Assembly: GCA_027624075.1 (NCBI GenBank)
Contig: JAQBUH010000019.1
Span: 1 to 42,590 of the forward strand
Length of the DNA: 42,590 bases
Direction of reading: 5' to 3'
Source of the DNA: Chloroflexota bacterium
GTDB taxonomy: Bacteria > Chloroflexota > Dehalococcoidia > Lucifugimonadales > Lucifugimonadaceae
Both the position numbers and the translations under genes were made by a program. The notes under the pieces are model-generated. The model worked only from the letters and a program-made list of their open reading frames with translations. It did no database searches and was not told the DNA's origin. Every line of letters starts with the position of its first letter. Position 1 is the first letter of the stretch. Below are positions 1 to 8,076 of this stretch, one piece after another.

Positions 1-80
1 TGCTGCCGAAGGTCGCGGAAGGAGCTCAGTTCAGGGACGGGATCGAAGTGCCAAAAGTCAGCAGGGGCTACGCCGCCTGA
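1..80 (+). CDS. C-terminal tail of an unidentified gene, cut by the window edge
   Basis: The frame beginning at base 3 is open to a TGA at 78-80 and encodes 25 residues ending in PKVSRGYAA. The composition is protein-like, and no other gene explains this stretch. The 5' part lies outside the window, so the family cannot be recognised. About 220 bases separate it from the next gene. It could be a chance open frame. Confidence 0.45.
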   Translation, partial: LPKVAEGAQFRDGIEVPKVSRGYAA

Positions 81-259
81 CCGAATTTACACACTTATTG
101 ACGGAACCTCTCGGCTCTGTCGCGCCGCCGGCCATGCCGTCCGTCTGGGACGAGTACACGGTCGAATGGCTTGCGCCGGGCGAGGCAACCGCCGGTCTAC
201 GCCATCAGATGAGTTGGGTCCGCAGCCGCCTCGTCGTCGCCACTGCCAGGAAAGACAAC

Positions 260-289
260 TTGACAGAACCGTAAGTACACGCTTACGAT
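260..289 (+). promoter_or_regulatory. Sigma-70-type promoter of the ArsR-family gene
   Basis: A perfect -35 box TTGACA lies at 260-265. A -10-like TACGAT lies at 284-289, 18 bases downstream. Transcription would start near 295-298, so the message would begin only a few bases before the ATG at 300 and would be nearly leaderless. This agrees with the lack of a Shine-Dalgarno sequence before that ATG. The -10 box overlaps the first operator-like palindrome. Confidence 0.55.
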
Positions 290-308
290 ACCGTAAGTTA
301 TGACTTAC
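271..308. promoter_or_regulatory. Two tandem operator-like palindromes for the ArsR-type repressor
   Basis: Two 16-base inverted repeats share the pattern GTAAG-N6-CTTAC: 271-286 and 293-308. The second is perfect over 6+6 bases around TATG. Their centres are 22 bases apart, about two helical turns. The first covers the -10 box and the second covers the start codon at 300, so a bound dimer pair would block both polymerase and start site. Autoregulation is the norm for ArsR proteins; that this protein binds here is inferred. Confidence 0.6.
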
Positions 309-620
309 ACAGAGGTCTTCATAGCGCTGGCAGACCCGACCCGCCGCCACATTTTCGAGGCGTTGCGTGAGCGGCCCAAGACCGTGGGTGAGCTGGCGGA
401 AGGCCAGCCGGTTAGCAGGCCCGCCGTGTCGCAGCACCTGAGGGTGCTTGAGTCTGCAAGGCTGGTCAATGTTGAGCCGCAGGGCAATCGCCGCCTGTAC
501 TCAATCAAGCGCGACGGACTGAATGAACTGCGGCAGTATCTGGATAGCTTCTGGTCTGACGCCCTGACAGCCTACAGCGCCGAAATTGCGCGACGCGTGA
601 AATCCGAAAAAGGAGAATAA
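300..620 (+). CDS. ArsR-family winged-helix transcriptional regulator
   Basis: This 106-residue protein opens with the typical FIALADPTRRHIFEAL stretch. A winged helix-turn-helix follows: recognition-helix region SRPAVSQHLRVLESARLV at about residues 39-56, wing NRRLYSI at about 62-68. No CxCxxC-type metal motif is present. It therefore belongs with the ArsR regulators that sit beside SRPBCC and YCII proteins rather than with metal sensors. The ATG at 300 gives the family-typical N-terminus. It is followed after two bases by the YCII gene and then an SRPBCC gene, a well-known three-gene module whose inducer is generally unknown. Two palindromes over its promoter suggest self-repression. Confidence 0.9.
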   Translation: MTYTEVFIALADPTRRHIFEALRERPKTVGELAEGQPVSRPAVSQHLRVLESARLVNVEPQGNRRLYSIKRDGLNELRQYLDSFWSDALTAYSAEIARRVKSEKGE

Positions 621-622
621 CG

Positions 623-922
623 ATGAACAGGTACGTACTCATCCACGTTGGGTTCGAAAACCCTACTCCAGAGATCATGGAGGCGTGGGGCAAGTGGTTC
701 GGGTCAATAGCCGGCAAGAACGCCGATAACGTTGGCTTCGGATCCGCAAGAGAGATCACACGTTCAGGTACCAGAGAGTTGGCCTGGGGGCTGGATGCGT
801 TTACCGGCTATTCGGCGATCGATGCAGAGAGCATTGATGAGGCAGAGGCTATAGCCAGAACCTGCCCGTTCATTACGGGTATCCGAGTCTATGAGGTCAG
901 GTCGCATCAAGACGGAGCCTAG
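623..922 (+). CDS. YCII-related domain protein
   Basis: This 99-residue single-domain protein has the YCII-like alpha/beta ferredoxin fold: N-terminal MNRYVLIHVGF strand, a middle GFSAREI-type turn, and a C-terminal DEAEAIARTCPFITGIRVYEVR segment with the usual conserved region before the last strand. YCII proteins are small, often dimeric, and mostly lack a proven reaction. AAAGGAGA lies just ahead of the ATG. The gene follows the ArsR gene by two bases and is surely co-transcribed. A long perfect hairpin follows directly after its stop. Confidence 0.85.
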   Translation: MNRYVLIHVGFENPTPEIMEAWGKWFGSIAGKNADNVGFGSAREITRSGTRELAWGLDAFTGYSAIDAESIDEAEAIARTCPFITGIRVYEVRSHQDGA

Positions 923-923
923 T

Positions 924-964
924 CATCGAAGAGGTATCTCCGTCGGTGAGATACCTCTTCGATG
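924..964 (+). terminator. Perfect 17-bp hairpin after the YCII gene
   Basis: Bases 924-940 (CATCGAAGAGGTATCTC) are the exact reverse complement of 948-964, with a 7-base loop. The hairpin begins two bases after the TAG stop at 920-922. No T-run follows, so it is not a textbook intrinsic terminator. It may act as an attenuator or RNA stabiliser between the ArsR-YCII pair and the SRPBCC gene 43 bases further on. Confidence 0.6.
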
Positions 965-1007
965 TTAGACCCTGTGGGCCATTCGCCGAACTCAATCGAG
1001 AGAAAAA

Positions 1008-1472
1008 ATGCTTGACCCGCTTATCAAAACCATCGAGGTCCCTTGTAGCCAGGAGAAGGCGTTCGAAGTGTTTGTTAACGAGATGGACAGTTGGTGGCCG
1101 CTGAGCAGGTTCACGGTTTCAGCGATGAGCGGCGGAGTCGCAAGGTCGATACGCATCGAGGCGAAGGTCGGCGGCAGGATAGTTGAGATAGGCAACGATG
1201 ACACTGAGCACCTGTGGGGCACGATCAGGTCATACGACCCGCATGACTCGATCACCATGGACTTTCACATACCGCAGCCGGGCGAGGCCGTAGAGTCCAG
1301 GAGCCTTGTCGAGGTGCGGTTTACCGCTCTTGGCAATGATCGGACGCGAGTTGAGCTGACCCAGAGCAACTGGGAGGCGCTTGGCGAATGGGCCGAGGCA
1401 CTGCATGGTGGCTACGACGGAGGCTGGGACGCCATTTTCGTGCAGGCATACAAAGCGGCCTGCGGCGGCTGA
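1008..1472 (+). CDS. SRPBCC-family protein (AHSA1/START-like)
   Basis: This 154-residue protein has the SRPBCC helix-grip layout. The N-terminal strand IKTIEVPCSQEKAFEVFVNEMDSWW leads into helix 1, then a run of strands (GGRIVEIG, WGTIRSYDPHDSITMDFH, LVEVRFTALGNDRTRVELTQSNWE), and a long C-terminal helix containing GGYDGGWDAIF. Such proteins bind hydrophobic ligands in the cavity; no ligand can be read from the sequence. The preceding bases (GAGAGAAAAA) are purine rich and serve as ribosome binding site. It completes the ArsR-YCII-SRPBCC module and converges with the FadF-like gene, whose stop is about 25 bases away. Confidence 0.85.
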   Translation: MLDPLIKTIEVPCSQEKAFEVFVNEMDSWWPLSRFTVSAMSGGVARSIRIEAKVGGRIVEIGNDDTEHLWGTIRSYDPHDSITMDFHIPQPGEAVESRSLVEVRFTALGNDRTRVELTQSNWEALGEWAEALHGGYDGGWDAIFVQAYKAACGG

Positions 1473-1496
1473 GCCGCGGCGTGACTGTAGACGTGC

Positions 1497-3596
1497 TCAG
1501 GTTGGTGAGGAAGTGGCCTCGCCCCCGCCAGTCGCCCGGTCCAGCAGCGTAATCAGGTCGACCGCGTTTTTGTCATCTGCGACGCCCTTCGCAGAGATGC
1601 CCTCGTCCATCATCTGGATACAGAACGGGCAGCTCACCGCAACCGTCCCGGCGCCAGTCTCGATGAACTGTTCGGTGCGGATGTGGTTCACCCGTTTGCC
1701 CGTATCCTCCATCCACATGCGGCCGCCGCCAGCGCCGCAGCAGAATGTCTTCTCCTTGCTGCGAGACATCTCGACCACCTCAAGGCCCGGGATCTGGCTC
1801 ATGATGTAGCGAGGCTCCTCGGTCATCCCGTTGTGGCGCGCGATGTAGCAGGAGTCGTGGTAGCTCACCGACCCGACGATCCCCTCGCCGGGTTTCAGCC
1901 TGCCGTCTCGCAAAAGCCTGCCAACGTACGCCGTATAGTGCTCGACCTCGAACGAGTCCCCAAGCTGTGGATACTCGTTCTTGATCGTGTTGAAGCAGTG
2001 CGGGCAGGTCGTCACGATCTTCTTCACGCCATAGCGGGCAAAGGTCTTCGTGTTTTGCTCAGCCTGCACCTGCCACAGGTACTCGTTGCCCATGCGTCTG
2101 GCCGGGTCGCCTGTGCACGTCTCCTCGTCGCCGAGCACCGCGAAATCCACTCCCGCCCTCTTCAGCACCCTCACCATCGCCCTTGTCGTCTCGACCCCGC
2201 GCTTCACAAGCGCGCCTGTGCAGCCGACCCAGAACAGCACCTCCGCGTCCGGCTTTTCCGCAAGGGTCGGGATGTCAAGGCCCTCCATCCAGCCTGTGCG
2301 GGTGAGCGTCGTCCCGGTCCACGGGTGGCCGCGCTGCTCGATGCTCTGCATCGCCGTCAGCGCCGTCTCAGGGCCGCTTCCCTCTTCCAGGACGAGGAAC
2401 CTGCGCATATCGACGATCATGTCGATGTGGTTGATCGAGACCGGGCACGCCTCAACGCACGACCCGCAGCTCGTACACGCCCACAGCGCATCGTCTCCGG
2501 CGGCGTCGTGGACCATCGACCTCGCAGGCTCAGGCGGCGTCTGGCCCTCTGGCGTCAGGTACAGCGCAGGGGCACGCTCTTCGGCATACCGGCGCATGTC
2601 CTGTATCAGCTTGCGAGGCGAGAGCGGCGTGTCTGCCGCGTACGCCGGACACTGCGACTGGCAGCGGCCGCAGTTGGTGCATGCGTCGAAGCTCAGCACC
2701 TGCTGCCATGTCAGGTCAGGCAGGTCCTTCGCCCCGAACGTCTCCAGTGTCTCCAGGTCGCCCATCGGCCTGAGCGCGCCGCTGGCTCTGAGCGGACGGA
2801 AGTAGCTGTTGAGCGGGCTGATGATGATGTGGCTGAACTTGCTGAACCCGACTGCGGTGTAGACGAAGCCGGCCGTGAAGATGGCGGCGTGCGACCACCA
2901 TGTGACGCGGTGGACGTCTTCCATCACAGCGGGTGTCATGCCGGCGCCGCTCAACGCTTTTGCGAAGAGCCAGCCGACGGGCGACCATGCGGCCGCAGAT
3001 GTGTCGTAGAGCGCGCTGGCCGGGTTTAGCTCCGTCGCGCCCATCCGCAGGCCCTCGATCATGAAGCCGGTGAGGAGCAGGCCGGAAAGGAACAGCAGCA
3101 CAACACCGTCATCGGCAAATGTGTTGAGGCGCTCCGGCCTGATGACGTACCTGCGCCATGCGGCCATGCCAAGACCTACCGCGGCGAGCCCTCCGCCAAA
3201 GACATCCCATATGAGCGATGTCTGTAGCCTGAAGTTGGCAGTCGGAAAGGTCCAGTCGAGGTACTCCTCGGTGTTGAACTCGACCGCGGCGACGGTCGTT
3301 GCGACGAGCAGGACGCTGAAGCCCCAGAAGATGGCGAAGTGCATGTATCCGGCGTACCGCTCCCGGCTGCGGAATTTGCGGTGCCAGAAGAGGTCGATGG
3401 CCGAGTAGCGGAGGAACTCACGGATGCGAGCAGGATGATCGCCCATCTCGCCGTATGCGCCTGCCGTGCGCCAGATTCGGACCCTGCGGTACATGCCGTA
3501 GACGATTGCGGCAAGCGCGATGGGCGCGACGAAGTAGACGACGGCTCCCAGGAGCGGGTAGCCGATGTTCCAGAAGTCGGTGCGTCCGTCTAGCAT
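1497..3596 (-). CDS. FadF/EMO-like membrane iron-sulfur protein (EtfAB:quinone oxidoreductase type)
   Basis: This is a 699-residue fusion. The N-terminal membrane part has about five helices (roughly 15-35, 86-106, 128-148, 163-182, 232-252), resembling the haem-b NarI-type domain. A dicluster ferredoxin follows, with CxxCxxCxxxC at C306/309/312/316 and C374/377/380/384. Two CCG domains come next, with C459, C494, C531/C534 and then C583, C619-C620, C656/C659. The order and length match Bacillus FadF/YwjF and the EMO proteins, which pass electrons from acyl-CoA dehydrogenases via EtfAB to menaquinone. HdrD-like heterodisulfide reductase is the alternative reading. No etf genes are in the window. 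The ATG at 3596 gives a good first helix; no strong Shine-Dalgarno is visible. Confidence 0.85.
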   Translation of the reverse strand: MLDGRTDFWNIGYPLLGAVVYFVAPIALAAIVYGMYRRVRIWRTAGAYGEMGDHPARIREFLRYSAIDLFWHRKFRSRERYAGYMHFAIFWGFSVLLVATTVAAVEFNTEEYLDWTFPTANFRLQTSLIWDVFGGGLAAVGLGMAAWRRYVIRPERLNTFADDGVVLLFLSGLLLTGFMIEGLRMGATELNPASALYDTSAAAWSPVGWLFAKALSGAGMTPAVMEDVHRVTWWSHAAIFTAGFVYTAVGFSKFSHIIISPLNSYFRPLRASGALRPMGDLETLETFGAKDLPDLTWQQVLSFDACTNCGRCQSQCPAYAADTPLSPRKLIQDMRRYAEERAPALYLTPEGQTPPEPARSMVHDAAGDDALWACTSCGSCVEACPVSINHIDMIVDMRRFLVLEEGSGPETALTAMQSIEQRGHPWTGTTLTRTGWMEGLDIPTLAEKPDAEVLFWVGCTGALVKRGVETTRAMVRVLKRAGVDFAVLGDEETCTGDPARRMGNEYLWQVQAEQNTKTFARYGVKKIVTTCPHCFNTIKNEYPQLGDSFEVEHYTAYVGRLLRDGRLKPGEGIVGSVSYHDSCYIARHNGMTEEPRYIMSQIPGLEVVEMSRSKEKTFCCGAGGGRMWMEDTGKRVNHIRTEQFIETGAGTVAVSCPFCIQMMDEGISAKGVADDKNAVDLITLLDRATGGGEATSSPT

Positions 3597-3869
3597 TTCG
3601 TGTCGAGTGAGATGGAGGGTTCTTGCTGTTGCGGCGAGCTGAGTGGATGCGACTGGCTGGCCGGGCAGACGGCTCTCGTCTTCGCCCGCAGCGCGCCACA
3701 GTCTAACGTGAGACGCGGTGTCTGTCGCGGCCCGTTTTCTTGCGCGACGGACCTTTCGGCGCGGCCATCTTTACCCGTTCGTTACCCATCGTGACCGTGT
3801 TGAGACCCGATCATCGCGTGCGCGCGGCTTAATCTGGAATTAGCCAGGGACGCCTGACGGGACAACCGG

Positions 3870-4655
3870 TTGAACCTTCCTCCTGCAGGTACTCACACCT
3901 GCTACAACTGCTTCGCCGAATTCGAGTGGACGCCATTCACTTCGGACGGCGAGAACTTCTGCTGCGCGGGGTGCGCAGACGGCGGTCCGTGCGTTTGCAC
4001 GTATACGGGCGCGCCGCATGTCACCGCGCCCGCGGGCGCGGGCGCAACGGGCGAACCAGACCCTGGCGACGTAGGTCTGCCTGCCGCCGAGTCACCTGGC
4101 GGTCCCGGTCCGGACGATGGGGAAGGCGGCGATGGCGAGCCGCCCGCGCCCGGACAGACTCCTGACGAAGAGCCGCCTGCCAACGGCCGGTTGGCCATCA
4201 TCATGGCCGCCGTCTCCGAGATGCCGCTGCCTGTGCAAGAAGTGGTGCGCGCCCGTCTTGCCACCGCAGGCTCTGAGGACCAGGTCGGCGAGCCGCTTGG
4301 CCTAACGGGAGAAGAGGTGAGGCAACTGCTCAGGCAGGGGCAGGCGATCCTCGACCGCTCGCTCGGTCCCGGCTTCACCATCCGCCACATCGCAGCTGAG
4401 CAGATGTCCAATGGCGAAGAGCCGGAGCAGGCGTTTCCCCCGTTCGAGCAGGTTGGTGAGCAGGCCGGGCCGGGCGCAAACCCGCGGCCGGGCCCCGCGA
4501 CTGGCGAGCAGCCGACTGATCTCGGCATGCTCATCGCCCGCTCTGTCGACTCGATGACCCGCGCGACAGGCGGAGACGGGCCTGAGCACGAGGCAGCCAG
4601 AGACCTGCTCGCGGAGGCGCTGCGGGAAGCCGGCAACCTGTTCAGGCTGGCGTGA
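3870..4655 (+). CDS. Zinc-ribbon plus sigma-70 region-4-like HTH protein; open frame continues past its TGA
   Basis: This is a 261-residue product from a TTG start. Residues 11-43 form a cysteine-rich ribbon: CYNC (11, 14), then CCAGC (31, 32, 35) and CVC (41, 43). A Gly/Pro/acidic low-complexity linker spans about 50-105. Residues 107-165 resemble a sigma-70 region-4 helix-turn-helix (LPVQEVV...LGLTGEEVRQLLRQGQAILDR). The frame stops at TGA 4653-4655, yet the same frame stays open and protein-like to 5465, where a PTPS-related domain lies. The two parts are probably one gene of about 530 codons, broken by a nonsense change or read through. It heads the exosortase-type cluster. Function unknown; a regulatory or scaffold role is a guess. 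Confidence 0.65.
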   Translation: MNLPPAGTHTCYNCFAEFEWTPFTSDGENFCCAGCADGGPCVCTYTGAPHVTAPAGAGATGEPDPGDVGLPAAESPGGPGPDDGEGGDGEPPAPGQTPDEEPPANGRLAIIMAAVSEMPLPVQEVVRARLATAGSEDQVGEPLGLTGEEVRQLLRQGQAILDRSLGPGFTIRHIAAEQMSNGEEPEQAFPPFEQVGEQAGPGANPRPGPATGEQPTDLGMLIARSVDSMTRATGGDGPEHEAARDLLAEALREAGNLFRLA

Positions 4656-4868
4656 GAGCGTCTCAACGCAGGCACACCGCCGGCCACGCCGCTTCGTTCC
4701 GCGCTGGCCGAGGTCCGTGGCGAAGAAGAGCCGGTCACTCTGATTGTCGAGAACCCCAGCGAGATCGGCCCACTGATCCTGGCGCTGCAGTCCGATGAGT
4801 CTGTCCAACTGACGCGACTTCAGTCCATCACTCGGGACCGTGCGGTCTTCAGGCTGGCGATCGGCTCC
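4653..4868 (+). other. In-frame TGA and startless coding stretch linking two ORFs
   Basis: From the TGA at 4653-4655 to the first possible start at 4869 there are 71 sense codons in the same frame as the genes on both sides, with no ATG, GTG or TTG. They read as ordinary protein, for example EPVTLIVENPSEIGPLILAL. This is hard to explain unless translation runs, or once ran, through the TGA. The TGA lies in a small stem: GCG-TGAGA at 4650-4657 against TCTCA-A-CGC at 4661-4669. Confidence 0.7.
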
Positions 4869-5465
4869 ATGATGGGCCTTGTGCGAGACCTGATGTCTCT
4901 GGAAGGCACGCTGCGGCCAACACGGCTCCAGATGTCAGGCGAAGAGATCACGGTCTCACTCCCCGCAAGAGCCCGGCCATCTGCAACTGGCGTCGCCGCT
5001 CAACTGGCGGCGCCGCGCTTTGAGCTTTCTGTCGACTCCTTCTTCGGCGCCAGGCACTTCGTCGGGTCTGCCACAAGCCCTGGCCTGCCACACCACCACT
5101 CATACCGCGTCGAGGCCAGTTTCGTCTCGTCTGAGCCGGACCGCCACGGATTCGTGATCGGATTCGCTTCCGTGAGGGAACTGGTCGAGTCGACGGTGAT
5201 GGAGTACAGCGAGAGGCTTCTCAACACCGCGGCCCCGTTCGGGGAGATTCCACCGACCACTGAGAACCTTGCGAAGGTGTTTCACGAGAAGATCAACGTC
5301 AAACTGCGCGAACTGGACCAGCCGGGAGTGAGGTTGAAGCACGTGCGAGTCTGGGAGAGTCCATCGAACTCGGCCACCTATACCAACTTTGGCACCAACT
5401 TTGACGCAGGCCACGGGCCGGATTTTGAAACAGGGTTTGGAGCCGATGCTTCAATTACGGCCTAG
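4869..5465 (+). CDS. 6-pyruvoyl-tetrahydropterin synthase-related domain (C-terminal part of the split gene)
   Basis: Counting 198 residues from the internal ATG at 4869, the region from about 50 on resembles the PTPS/QueD fold. FFGARH supplies the first zinc His (H63), and HHHSY supplies the other two (H75, H77), corresponding to the family's HGHxY. The Cys that precedes HGH in true PTPS/QueD enzymes is absent and the later catalytic region is altered, so pterin synthesis is doubtful. PTPS-related domains of this kind are known next to exosortase G and its glycosyltransferase in Firmicutes. The ATG at 4869 is probably not the real start, because the frame is open upstream through 4656. It overlaps the next gene by 20 bases. 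Confidence 0.65.
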   Translation: MMGLVRDLMSLEGTLRPTRLQMSGEEITVSLPARARPSATGVAAQLAAPRFELSVDSFFGARHFVGSATSPGLPHHHSYRVEASFVSSEPDRHGFVIGFASVRELVESTVMEYSERLLNTAAPFGEIPPTTENLAKVFHEKINVKLRELDQPGVRLKHVRVWESPSNSATYTNFGTNFDAGHGPDFETGFGADASITA

Positions 5466-8076
5466 GGAACAGTACGCCATCGGTGTGCTCGCCATCATCA
5501 TCACCGCTCTGGTGGTGTACTTCAACGTCGTCTTCCCGCGGGACGCGGACAGTGTGTTTCCGTGGTCTTCGGACGCCTGGGGCCACCTGATCAAGGCCGT
5601 CTACCTGCGGGAGCAGATCGGCGAAGGGCAGTTCTATCCTGACCTCTTCCCAGACTGGTACAACGGCCAGCAGCTGCTCCGGTACTTCCCGCCACTCTCG
5701 TACTACGCGCTCGTCGGCCTCAACGAAATCACCGGCAACATATTCACCGCTGGCAACCTGTACATCTTCGCCACGTCGCTCATCGGCGGCATCTCATTCC
5801 TGCTGTTCGCGCCGCGTGTCGGCATCTTCTGGGCCATCGCCGGAGGCATCCTCTTCATCGTCTTCCCTGACAACATCCGTGTGGCTTTCGCAGAGGGCAA
5901 CCTGCCGAGACTCGCCGCCACGGCGCTCCTTCCCGCCGCCCTGTTTTTCATGATGAACCTCCTGGAAAACCCGCGTGGCAAGCGCAACTTCACCGGCCTC
6001 ATCGCCATGCTCGGGCTCATCGTGCTCTCACACGCCATGATGGCCGGAATCTTCCTGCTCGGCCTCGGCATGTACGTCGTCGCATACTGGCTCATATGCG
6101 GCAGCCGGATCAACGTGGCGCTAACCGGCGGGGTTGCGCTGCTTTCAGGGCTGCTCATCTCTGCCTGGTGGCTGTTTCCGTCGCTCACCGGCGGAATCTC
6201 TGAACTCGACAACACCGCGGCCAGCGAGGCGATTGCCGCGTTCTCACCGTCTGTCGCCCTCAATCCTGCCCTGCGCTCGTCTAACAGCGAGGTCTTTTAC
6301 GTCGGCATCTCGACCCTGCTAATTGCGCTTGCCGCAGCGTTCTTGTGGAGGCGGCTGGACCCGTGGGCGAAGGCGCTGCTCATCGTCACGCTCGTGATGA
6401 CGCTGATCGGCACGACCTTCCTGATCGAGGGATGGCGGGCGCTGCCCGGTCACCAACTGCTGTGGCCAATGCGGTTCATGAGCTTTGCCGCACTCGGCCT
6501 CGTGCTCACCGCCGTTATCGTGGCCCGTGAGACGTACCGCGCCGGGGCGGTCCCACACCGGCGCTGGCTGCGGCTTGCCGCCATCGCAATCCTGTTCTTC
6601 ATCTTCGTCGATTTCCAGCCGTCACTCGGACTGGTCCTCACCCGGGAGCGGCCCGCGCCGGTCCAGCAGATTGCAGACGAGCTTGCGGCGCTTGATGGCT
6701 GGCGGGTGGCGACTGTTGACCTGAGCAGGCTCGGCTCTGCGCCAGCGATGCTCTTTACGACAGAGGGCGAGCGTGAGCAGGTGTTCGGCTGGGCGTTCCA
6801 GGGCTCTATCACCGGCCCGCTGCTGGCGCGGGTAAACCAGTCACTTGCAGATGACTATCTCGAATACGCAGTCTCACGCCTGGGCAGGCTGGGCACGGAC
6901 GACGTTGTTGTCATGCCGCAGACAGACATATCGCCGCACCTCGGTGAGGCGCTCGAGGCGGACGGTTTTACGCTCGTCAGGAACTCCGGCGACCTGCAGC
7001 TCTACCACAGGGACGGAGCGCCGCGGGCGTTCACCATCCCGCTCAAGGTGCTCGGCATCGGCACAGGCGCCAATAACGCCGCGCTGATCTTTCCGCAGAT
7101 CGTCGTCGGCTCCTCCGCCAACATCGAAGACTACTCGGACGAGTTTCTCGAACAGTTCGACCTGGTCTTGCTGTCCCGTTTCGAGACAGCGAACCGCTCT
7201 CGTGCCGAGGAGCGTGTCAAAGACCTGGCTGAAGGCGGGATGCGCTTCATCATCGATATGACCGGCGCGCCAGCCTCTCCGCTATCCAGACAGGCGAAAT
7301 TCCTCGGCGTCCACGGCGAGCCGGTGCTCTTGATCGAACGCGCGACGCTGATCGAAAACGGCGAGCGGGCACAGCTTCTGCCTTTCTTCGTTGATGACGG
7401 CCCCTGGAGGAGCGTGACGCCGCAGGGAGCAGACGAAGACCTGGTGCAGTTCGAATACGTCGCGGCAACAGGCGCTGCGGTCTCCCGCAACCTCTACGGC
7501 TCCGGCCCGGATGCTGGCGAAGTCGTCTTCCTCGGGCTGAACCTGTTCTTCCACGCCGCCAAGACACGTGACCAGCAGGCGATCTTACTGCTCGAAGAGC
7601 TGGTCGGGCTCAGCGCATTCGATGCGCCTGAAGACAGCACGCACGCACTCGTCAACTACGAGACGGCGGAAGACGGCTGGCAGTTCGACCTGACGCTCGG
7701 CGATGCCGGGTGGGTGCTGTTCCCGATGGCCAACCACAATGGCACGCGGGTATTTGCAGACGGCCAACTGGTTGAGTCGACGGGTATCGAAAGACTCACC
7801 CTTGCACGCATGCCAGCAGGCACATCTTCGGTTGAAATTAGATCAGCGAGGACCGGGATCTACACGGTTGGATACGTTGCGACCGCGCTGGGACTGGTCC
7901 TGTCCGGAGGGTTCTTAATTGGAGTGAGGCCAGGGAACGTGATATCTGCGATCAGGCGCGGCAGGCGCCGATTGGGCCAATTCGGCCAACTGGGCCGATC
8001 AGGCCAGCCGCGCAGGTTGTTCCGGTCACGAAACGGAGAGACTCCGGCGGGTGAGGAGACGGTGGCTCAGTCATGA
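5446..8076 (+). CDS. Large polytopic membrane protein, PTPS_related family
   Basis: This is an 876-residue protein with an N-terminal membrane helix (about 10-30), an acidic exposed loop (SDAWGHL, D43) and roughly ten further helices to about residue 390. A long extracytoplasmic domain (about 400-800) and a last helix near 810-835 follow. A basic cytoplasmic tail ends the protein. The pattern fits the integral membrane family named PTPS_related (Pfam PF10131, from memory), which resembles GT-C glycosyltransferases. I chose the ATG at 5446, preceded by GGAG, over an in-frame TTG at 5389. The gene overlaps the PTPS-like ORF by 20 bases and the secreted-protein gene by 4 (ATGA), so the cluster is translationally coupled. 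It probably handles a lipid-linked sugar or envelope glycan. Confidence 0.75.
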   Translation: MLQLRPREQYAIGVLAIIITALVVYFNVVFPRDADSVFPWSSDAWGHLIKAVYLREQIGEGQFYPDLFPDWYNGQQLLRYFPPLSYYALVGLNEITGNIFTAGNLYIFATSLIGGISFLLFAPRVGIFWAIAGGILFIVFPDNIRVAFAEGNLPRLAATALLPAALFFMMNLLENPRGKRNFTGLIAMLGLIVLSHAMMAGIFLLGLGMYVVAYWLICGSRINVALTGGVALLSGLLISAWWLFPSLTGGISELDNTAASEAIAAFSPSVALNPALRSSNSEVFYVGISTLLIALAAAFLWRRLDPWAKALLIVTLVMTLIGTTFLIEGWRALPGHQLLWPMRFMSFAALGLVLTAVIVARETYRAGAVPHRRWLRLAAIAILFFIFVDFQPSLGLVLTRERPAPVQQIADELAALDGWRVATVDLSRLGSAPAMLFTTEGEREQVFGWAFQGSITGPLLARVNQSLADDYLEYAVSRLGRLGTDDVVVMPQTDISPHLGEALEADGFTLVRNSGDLQLYHRDGAPRAFTIPLKVLGIGTGANNAALIFPQIVVGSSANIEDYSDEFLEQFDLVLLSRFETANRSRAEERVKDLAEGGMRFIIDMTGAPASPLSRQAKFLGVHGEPVLLIERATLIENGERAQLLPFFVDDGPWRSVTPQGADEDLVQFEYVAATGAAVSRNLYGSGPDAGEVVFLGLNLFFHAAKTRDQQAILLLEELVGLSAFDAPEDSTHALVNYETAEDGWQFDLTLGDAGWVLFPMANHNGTRVFADGQLVESTGIERLTLARMPAGTSSVEIRSARTGIYTVGYVATALGLVLSGGFLIGVRPGNVISAIRRGRRRLGQFGQLGRSGQPRRLFRSRNGETPAGEETVAQS

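Noticed and set aside
1683-3029. 448-residue frame opposite the FadF-like gene
   Set aside because: His/Arg/Ala-rich antisense shadow of a strongly supported gene; no recognisable domain.
4653-4655. Genome-wide reassignment of TGA to a sense codon
   Set aside because: Many intact genes here end in TGA at the expected family length (for example at 1472, 9952, 11352, 19386), so TGA is a normal stop.
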